Positions 61,501 through 64,000 of a DNA stretch of 64,000 nt are shown here, one piece after another. A model generated the notes under the pieces. That model saw nothing but the letters and a program-made list of their open reading frames with translations. It searched no databases and was not told where the DNA came from. The stretch lies in the NCBI RefSeq assembly GCF_032118995.1, contig NC_092654.1:14871784-14935783 (forward strand), in the 5' to 3' direction. Each line of letters begins with the position of its first letter. Within the stretch, counting starts at the first letter, position 1. The stretch comes from Asterias amurensis. Its lineage: Eukaryota > Echinodermata > Asteroidea > Forcipulatida > Asteriidae. The position numbers and the translations under genes are program-made.

Positions 61501-63819
61501 CTTCCATATCGTAGAACGCAAATCTGCAATAAATGAGATCTTTACCTGATAGTAATAGTCATCCACATCTGGGTTATTACTCTGGAGTTGCAACAGTTGA
61601 ATCTTCTGAACCCATTCCTTCTCTCGTTGTGTCATCAGATTTGCATATTCATCCACATTGGCATCGCCGCCCGGCCCGAACCGTCGATCGTTGAAACGGT
61701 TCTGGTTCAGGTTAGGCCACTGCTGCTGATGTCTGTGGTCGCCATAGCGATTTGGGGTTCTGTGGAAAGTAATCAATTATCATCATATAATGCTGCATAA
61801 AAAAGATCAAACATTATCCAAAGTATAGATCATCAGGCCTGGTGCTTCGTTTTTGAAAGTGAAGAGCACCAAGGCGTCTCTTTCTTGGCAATCTCTGGTG
61901 TTTCTGTTCAGCAGATTATGGGCTTAAGAGTGTCATGGTCGAGTGGTTAAGAGCACCGAATTCAAGTTCTGGTGCGTTTTCACCGGAGTGTGGGTTCGAG
62001 TGTGACACTTGTGTCCTTGAGCAATATACTTTACTAAAATTGCTTCTCTCCACCCAGGGGTATAAATGGGTACCTGCGAGGGTAGAGGTTGATATTGTGA
62101 ATGAAAAAGCCTTTGGAGCGATAAAAACTGTTGCCCAGGTTGTATACTCCCAAGGGAGCTGAGAAACATTAAAAAGGGATGTTATTGGCCCTATGACCAG
62201 GGCACTAATGTAAAGCGCTTAGAGAATTAAGTGTTAGTTATTAGGCGCTGTATAAATCGAAAGTTATTATTATTATTATTTAGGTCCTGGTCATGACACT
62301 AGTGTGCTTAAACAAGACACTTAACCATTATTGCCTTTGAATAGGTAGTGAAACTGTTAGTCCTGGATGTTGTGTAATGCACGTAAAAATAACTTACTGT
62401 GAGTATGGCCTCTGGTTGGCATTGAATGGGAATCTTCTTCTCATACCAGGGTCAGAGAAAGGTCGCATTGGAGGTATCCTGAATGCAAGAAAGAAGGACG
62501 ACAAGAAAAACATACGTAGCCTTGTGAATGTGGGGCAGGATAATTTCAAAATTTCAGCATGCTGCCCCTGCTAAGAGAAGCTCCCATGGGCCCTGAATAT
62601 TAAGCTTGGGCGATGTCGATTTATTGTATTGACGGTATATCGCTGACAATATATCGCGATATTCGATATAATCGCGATTAATTAAATTTGACATCATCAG
62701 TCTTCAAACTCCAAGTGAAAGTTGTAGAACAGACAGTCATAGCATAAGAGAGGTGTTCTTATGACCTAGTCTTCTGGTCTTACTCCAAACCTAGGGGGTG
62801 CAAGATGTCTCAGCTAGCAAATACATCGCGATATTTAATCGATATCGCGAGAAATCGCGATATATTGATATTTCGATGAAAACCAAATCCATCCGATATC
62901 GTAATCGTTTCCAAACTAATATCGCAATATTCGATAATATCGTGATATCGCCCAAGCTTACTGAATATATTTAGATTATCTTATGAAGCACAAATTCCTT
63001 TTCAATTTTATCAAGTTCTTTTTTATAACTGTCCGAACTGGCAGCTGCAGCTTGATCAATGGTAAATGGTAAACAACATTCATATCAACAGCTGAAGCAG
63101 CAGAAACTAGTTCCAACACTGCTTAATTGTAATTATCATGTTACCTAAAACTTAAGTTAGTACCTCTGAAACACACATGGAGTAGTTGGTATTCAGTTCA
63201 GTACAAACTAGATAAATCATTTAGAAACAAATGTGTGTGCTTACTGTGGATGCATTGGTGTAAGGCCATAAGTGTTGAAATTCCTGTGGGGTCCAGGACC
63301 ATGCATTCCATGGGGTGTGCGAGGGGGCTGACCACCCATCATACCACCCGGTGAGAACGGCATCATGGGAGGTCGACCCTGCTGCATCATCGGTGAACCT
63401 TGACGTTGCTGGTGCATCATGGGTGACATGGGACGCTGCTGCTGTTGCATCATGGGAGATCCCATCCTCTGCTGCTGCATGGGTGTACCCGGACGAGGTG
63501 GACCCCCTTGGCGTGGTGTACCAGGTCTGGGCGTCATCCCCGGAGAAGGGCCCATACCCTTGGGAGTGGGCGTCACACCCGGTCCCATCGGTCTAGGAAA
63601 AGGTGAGGCACTACCATGTTGTGACGCCATGATGAGCTGTCTGATTTGGTTGGGGGAAGCACGACCGCTTGCTGCTTGCATGCTTAGCACCAGCTGGGTG
63701 ATCTGAGTAGGTGAGACACGCCCGCCTATGGATTGATGTATCTGCTGGACGAGCTGCTGTACCGCATGGGAGGATGCCATCTGCTGTTGAGAGGTCATAG
63801 GTTGCTGACCTGTGGGCTG
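43523..63819 (-). CDS. PATL1: PAT1 homologue 1 (mRNA decapping/P-body factor), 3' eleven exons; 5' end outside window
   Basis: Scaffold linking deadenylated mRNA, the Lsm1-7 ring, Dcp1/2 and the Ccr4-Not complex in P-bodies. Exons in order: 63245-63819, 62398-62478, 61546-61759, 60530-60662, 59828-59928, 59118-59332, 57798-57999, 57353-57508, 46663-46760, 46017-46166, 43523-43553 (stop). All have GT-AG borders and compatible phases, 651 residues. The first exon is Pro/Gln/Met-rich; then [10 protein letters not shown] and [15 protein letters not shown] and [51 protein letters not shown]; and LETRLG near the end, all in the PATL1 order. The human protein has 770 residues, so roughly the N-terminal sixth is missing. 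The eighth intron is 10.6 kb because of a Gypsy insertion; the last intron contains a DNA transposon and a minisatellite. Confidence 0.96.
43612..44957. mobile_element. Non-autonomous DNA transposon with imperfect inverted ends, 1.35 kb, in the last PATL1 intron
   Basis: Ends GGTCGTTCACACGCCGTGCT and the complement of AGTACGCTGTCTGAACATAC are inverted. Both subterminal regions carry many ACCGGTTCGGGTTT / AAACCGGATCGGG words in both orientations. CTAAG at 43607-43611 and 44958-44962 may be the target duplication. Open frames inside are short and unrecognisable. Confidence 0.7.
44995..46010. repeat. 32-bp minisatellite, about 32 units
   Basis: Unit AGGTTGGAATCCACACACTG followed by GCATTGTATTCC. 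Variants differ at two spots: ACTGG/ACAGG/ACATG and TATTTC/TATTCC. The outer units are more diverged (ACTGACA...), the middle nearly uniform. Because 32 is not a multiple of three and the unit has no stop codon, long frames of about 265 codons are open in all three forward phases; they are artefacts. The right border touches the PATL1 donor at 46011-46016. Confidence 0.97.
46386..46510 (-). mobile_element. tRNA-derived SINE in a PATL1 intron
   Basis: On the minus strand: tRNA-like head with A box (GGATAGCTCAGTTGGTAGA) and B box (GGTTCAAATCC), then a body with TCAGTCAGTTTCCC, then AT-rich tail next to an A-run at about 46360-46376. Same family as 24441-24554. Confidence 0.8.
47232..47596. mobile_element. 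Foldback element with 72-bp inverted arms and a hammerhead-like core
   Basis: Arms 47232-47303 and 47524-47596 are almost perfectly complementary (one extra base in the right arm), starting TATATATTTGGTTTGCGG. Next to the left arm lies CTGACGA, then a GACTAG/CTAGTC stem, then GAAA (47305-47334), enclosed by GTCTC/GAGAC. No coding capacity. Confidence 0.85.
47706..48461 (+). repeat. 5' LTR of the Gypsy element
   Basis: 756 bp, TGTCAC...GTCACA. Contains AATAAA at 48393-48398 and two copies of a 60-bp segment (47811-47870, 48313-48372). The promoter start site is not evident. Confidence 0.96.
48464..48479 (+). promoter_or_regulatory. Primer-binding site of the Gypsy element
   Basis: TGGTGGAGAATCCGGG two bases after the LTR; TGG matches the CCA end of a tRNA. 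I cannot name the tRNA with confidence. Confidence 0.75.
48480..49742 (+). other. Untranslated leader of the Gypsy element
   Basis: About 1.26 kb between the primer-binding site and gag, with only short open frames. Expected to hold the packaging signal; a transcript leader this long may need internal ribosome entry or reinitiation, which is inference. Confidence 0.6.
49743..51056 (+). CDS. gag: Gypsy gag (capsid/nucleocapsid) protein
   Basis: 437 residues from the ATG at 49743, the first ATG in this frame after upstream non-ATG sequence. A Ser/Gln/Arg-rich N-terminal part is followed by a capsid-like helical region (about residues 140-310), and one CCHC zinc knuckle [14 protein letters not shown] at 399-412. 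The frame ends shortly after a TTTAAAC heptamer and overlaps pol by at least 82 nt. It assembles the virus-like particle and binds element RNA. Confidence 0.93.
   Translation: MSDEEEFPSSTAAFGHRSSRRTLPNRPQHTSPFQEELGDIQQTTDRMLSQLGNIERRLSRGSLHQSVPGTHAQRSTPMMSTTLPRQGSSSNDYPLRSSQAPRQGSSSTDYPVLTPQNHHLPDRNSTTLSSHHRLLPSHQVKSVPMFTGRDQGATIAIEDWVRDVNYLIETTSMPEEIQFSTIVRYLGGAARKLVLNLHPTHQTPSHAFAELKAQFGDVFLTGDPLASFYERVKHPTELPSIYAVELEATLRTIEEKSTLSRPFPNRNSMLTQQFMRGVKDEKVTQRLAPMKPRDMTFRELQIELRQLERESRIAAAAKTGTKLQAQQLQQIRPPYQQSSPKVPDVKSPKPTTDHDVLQELLATVHQLALRVDHISHQTPRGPQQPRTDQHASGQRVFYCHRCGNEGHIAKGCRSAPLNSNGPRPMGKPSEAGNQRAQ
50975..55477 (+). CDS. pol: Gypsy pol polyprotein: protease, reverse transcriptase, RNase H, integrase
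   Basis: Open for 1500 codons in the -1 frame relative to gag; the ATG at 50975 lies inside gag, so translation is probably by frameshift and not from that ATG. Retropepsin motif LIDSGSQ (Asp75, counting from 50975); RT with YLDD at 536-539; RNase H with TDASG, HKLEF and TDNNP acidic residues; integrase with an H-x4-H...CEQC zinc finger and D1034, D1093, E1129 (spacing 35). A GPY/F-like module follows, then an acidic Ser/Pro tail. No frame breaks seen, so all enzymes look functional. Confidence 0.96.
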   Translation: MQKCPFKLQRPTANGQAVRGRESASPVVSSPSNTAPRLSSICHGGNIPLHHQQLIGPTNEDVVNVNGVNYTALIDSGSQITSITEDILRQNPELQNMEISPSEVSIESASGHSVPHRGVIPLTITIMDVVYKDVPTFVVQADSYRRNVPVLIGTNVIRAVKRDHQVTKSNKFLPPKSSAWYAAFNSISASEPGSHSDGTIGYARYIGRYPRVIPAGQEVDIICQAPPGKGPYTAVVENFPRSSSSLKVSNLVTDVESNCQVPVRLCNISAKPITIKRNCKLAQLAYIQRIDDLPLNEDYETLQARQEDEDVSPSYQLSQVHESPGDVKHTPLVDLSKAKLDSESQKQQLESLLQNYSDVFSSSPLDFGCTSTMKHSIPLIDNQPFRLPHRRIPPSQYQAVKDHLKAMEEAGVIRRSNSPFASPIVIAHKKDGSLRICIDYRRLNSKTVRDAYPLPRIDEALDALGNAQLFTTLDLTSGYWQVQMEDEDIPKTAFTTPMGLFECNRMPFGLANAPATFQRLMMTCLGEQNYVTCLLYLDDIIIFSANFEDHLDRLSKVFSCLRQHGLKLKPSKCNLLQEEVRYLGHIVSNKGISTDPEKTQQVEHWPTPTNRKELQRFLGFTGYYRRFIKGYSHVVSPLYKLTAGDPRRKKKNTKNTSPSVTPPFIWTEECQNAMDMLKQYLTSPPILAYADYSLPFILQTDASGVGLGAVLSQVQNGTERVIAYASRGLNPAESRYAAHKLEFLAMKWAITDKLRDYLLGNQCTVLTDNNPLLYVTTSAKLDATGQRWIAALSQFNFTVKYKPGKNNGAADALSRKSQADTSRSLLSFQKDAITIPPHIVQAICNSHPPETTPFIEPPIARCDVMTQSHTSLPSNELPRLQEKDIISAQRSDTDISRVIHYLEKGRKPTRAERSCEKLGCLMYQRQWEKLHMKNGVLYRLIKTHDGSTAEQLVLPEQFRHTVMTSLHNDFGHLGYERTLDIARTRFFWSKMASDIKTWCEQCKRCCLRKTPSTKTRVPLVSITTTEPMELLCIDYLKLERSKGGYENILVITDHFTKYAQAFPSRDQKAGTVAKILWEKIIQHYGFPVRLHADQGRNFESQLIRELCKICGIKKSRTTPYHPQGNGVTERFNHTLLNMLGTLEENQKKDWKQYVEIMTHAYNSTRHDSTGYAPFYLMFGRHPNLPVDLMFGLNSTQRESTSNYADYVEQLRERLQKSYTRASDYVKQAQSKQKRLYDRGSSIAPLRLGDRVLIQNKNLIGTCKLADRWESQPYIVISKHKDLPVYSLRSLGDGRERTVHRNMLTPCMFLPLEENNTTADEPHQETQLESDEHQESEKVPTIMDHSETSDEEIDIDFIPVETESSSMSPSLSPSLSPPVLTPIIDLEPSNVVEVSPPVAPPQLTPELLETQTIDVTDESNDTESTVYLSPPSPRPIRNRQPPTRFTYDFIGQTKQLQARDTSRQEKICNGRRLFDKWKEPTMAKTRRKACLRLLLQEHSSI
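50990..51036 (+). promoter_or_regulatory. -1 ribosomal frameshift signal between gag and pol
   Basis: Slippery heptamer TTTAAAC at 50990-50996, in the correct gag phase (T TTA AAC). After a 7-nt spacer, stem 1 pairs GCCCA 51004-51008 with TGGGC 51016-51020. Its loop CGGCC 51009-51013 pairs with GGCCG 51032-51036, an H-type pseudoknot. Shifting -1 leads straight into pol. Confidence 0.8.
55478..55950 (+). other. Region between pol and the 3' LTR with purine tract
   Basis: 473 bp, starting with a C-run just after the stop codon. No env or other frame. GGGGGAATAA at 55941-55950 is the probable polypurine primer for plus-strand synthesis. Confidence 0.7.
55951..56707 (+). repeat. 3' LTR of the Gypsy element
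   Basis: 757 bp; by eye identical to the 5' LTR except for ten instead of nine C residues near the start. Internal 60-bp copies at 56057-56116 and 56559-56618. Confidence 0.96.
56842..57251 (+). mobile_element. MITE, family 1 variant
   Basis: TTAAAGGCACTGGACATTAT start; central hairpin GATTTTGAGACCTCA-TGCG-TGAGGTCTCAAAATC, where paired changes keep the stem; a short AAAGCATCAAAATCAAACATG duplication next to it. Confidence 0.85.
58632..58988 (-). mobile_element. MITE, family 1, in a PATL1 intron
   Basis: TTAAAGACACTGGACACTAT to AATAGTGTCCACTGCGTTTAA; slightly shortened middle. Confidence 0.88.
60290..60482 (-). mobile_element. Truncated MITE, family 1 relative
   Basis: Only the right half remains, from a GGGCTGAAGTCTTGTAATATT section to AAAGTGTCCAGTGCCTTTAA. 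Confidence 0.75.
60768..60932. mobile_element. MITE with GGCCAAGTCACACTGC ends, second copy
   Basis: Inverted ends GGCCAAGTCACACTGC / GCAGTGTGACTCGGCC; inner ATAACGAAAATGATAACGAT and TTCAACCAATTGAATGCG shared with 6367-6558. Confidence 0.8.
61930..62280 (+). mobile_element. Full-length tRNA-derived SINE with (ATT)n tail
   Basis: Head like a class II (Leu/Ser) tRNA: A box TGGTCGAGTGGTTAAGAG, long variable arm, B box GGTTCGAGTGT. The body includes GGGTACCTGCGAGGG and GGCCCTATGACCAGGGC; the 3' end is GGCGCTGTATAAATCG then ATT repeats. A second, partial SINE-like stretch (62281-62390) follows and reaches to 8 bp from a PATL1 exon. Confidence 0.85.
62601..62960. mobile_element. hAT-type MITE, 360 bp
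   Basis: Inverted ends TAAGCTTGGGCGAT..., interior rich in ATATCGCGATAT palindromes, flanked by 8-bp direct repeats CTGAATAT (62593-62600 and 62961-62968). Eight-base duplications are typical of the hAT superfamily. In a PATL1 intron. Confidence 0.9.
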
Positions 63820-64000
63820 CTGAGTAAACAAAGACAACACAAAATAATAAGCTCAAATGTTGAAAATGTCAGGCATACATTTTTTTTGTAATACATACTC
63901 GAGAAAATGGAATTAGTTGTTGCAAACAACTTCCCAACCAAATGGATCGATGGTATAAAGGCAAAAAATTGGTTATGGCCTGACGTTTCGACCCTAGCAG
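63820..64000. other. PATL1 intron sequence at window end
   Basis: AT-rich, ending in CCTGACGTTTCGACCCTAGC, whose complement carries the same TCGAAACGTC word as the repeats at 27920 and near 47330; probably the edge of another repeat. Confidence 0.5.

Noticed and set aside
1-64000. CRISPR arrays, operons, riboswitches
   Set aside because: The window is animal nuclear DNA; the only regular array is a direct minisatellite without spacers.

Overview
This 64 kb window is nuclear DNA of a deuterostome animal, most likely an echinoderm and probably a starfish. The reasons are AT-rich DNA, spliced genes with GT-AG introns, metazoan proteins (a MyoD-type bHLH factor, TMEM216, a RERG/RasL-type GTPase, a C-type lectin, PATL1), and a dense load of short inverted-repeat transposons starting TTAAAGGCAGTGGACACTATT, which I associate from memory with asteroid genomes. 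The species cannot be settled from the sequence alone.

Layout, left to right. (1) 0.5-5.2 kb: a MyoD-family gene on the minus strand (exon 1 4660-4972, exon 2 3651-3973), with a TATA box upstream and a doubtful last exon near 523-742. (2) 5.2-14.3 kb: no gene seen, mostly MITEs and foldback repeats. (3) 14.3-18.5 kb: TMEM216 on the minus strand in six coding exons, one only 8 nt long. It sits head to head with a short plus-strand ORF (18642-18905) for a four-cysteine zinc-ribbon-like protein, 168 bp away. (4) 21.06-21.59 kb: an intronless secreted C-type lectin with a QPD motif, downstream of a 76-bp tandem duplication that duplicates a TATA-like box. (5) 23.4-27.7 kb: a five-exon Ras-like GTPase on the minus strand with His at the Gln61 position and no CAAX box. 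(6) 29.3-31.4 kb: two or three exons on the minus strand of a gene I do not recognise. (7) 31.4-43.5 kb: repeats only. (8) 43.5-63.8 kb: eleven exons of PATL1 (mRNA decay factor) on the minus strand, including the C-terminal end; the 5' exons lie beyond the window.

PATL1 introns hold most of the large mobile elements: a 1.35 kb inverted-repeat DNA transposon and a 32-bp minisatellite of about 32 units in the last intron; and, in a 10.6 kb intron, a structurally intact Ty3/Gypsy LTR retrotransposon (47706-56707, plus strand, antisense to PATL1). The element has LTRs that differ by one C as far as I read them, a 4-bp target duplication, intact gag and pol, and a TTTAAAC slippery site with a good H-type pseudoknot candidate for -1 frameshifting.

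The most notable patterns are: the gag-pol frameshift signal; a MITE superfamily of about 25 copies whose central hairpin is kept by paired substitutions between subfamilies; a foldback element carrying a hammerhead-like core (CTGACGA, stem, GAAA); a 60-bp duplication inside each LTR ending in splice-site-like sequence; the TMEM216 microexon; and the small zinc-ribbon gene. The host genes do not form an operon or a shared pathway.
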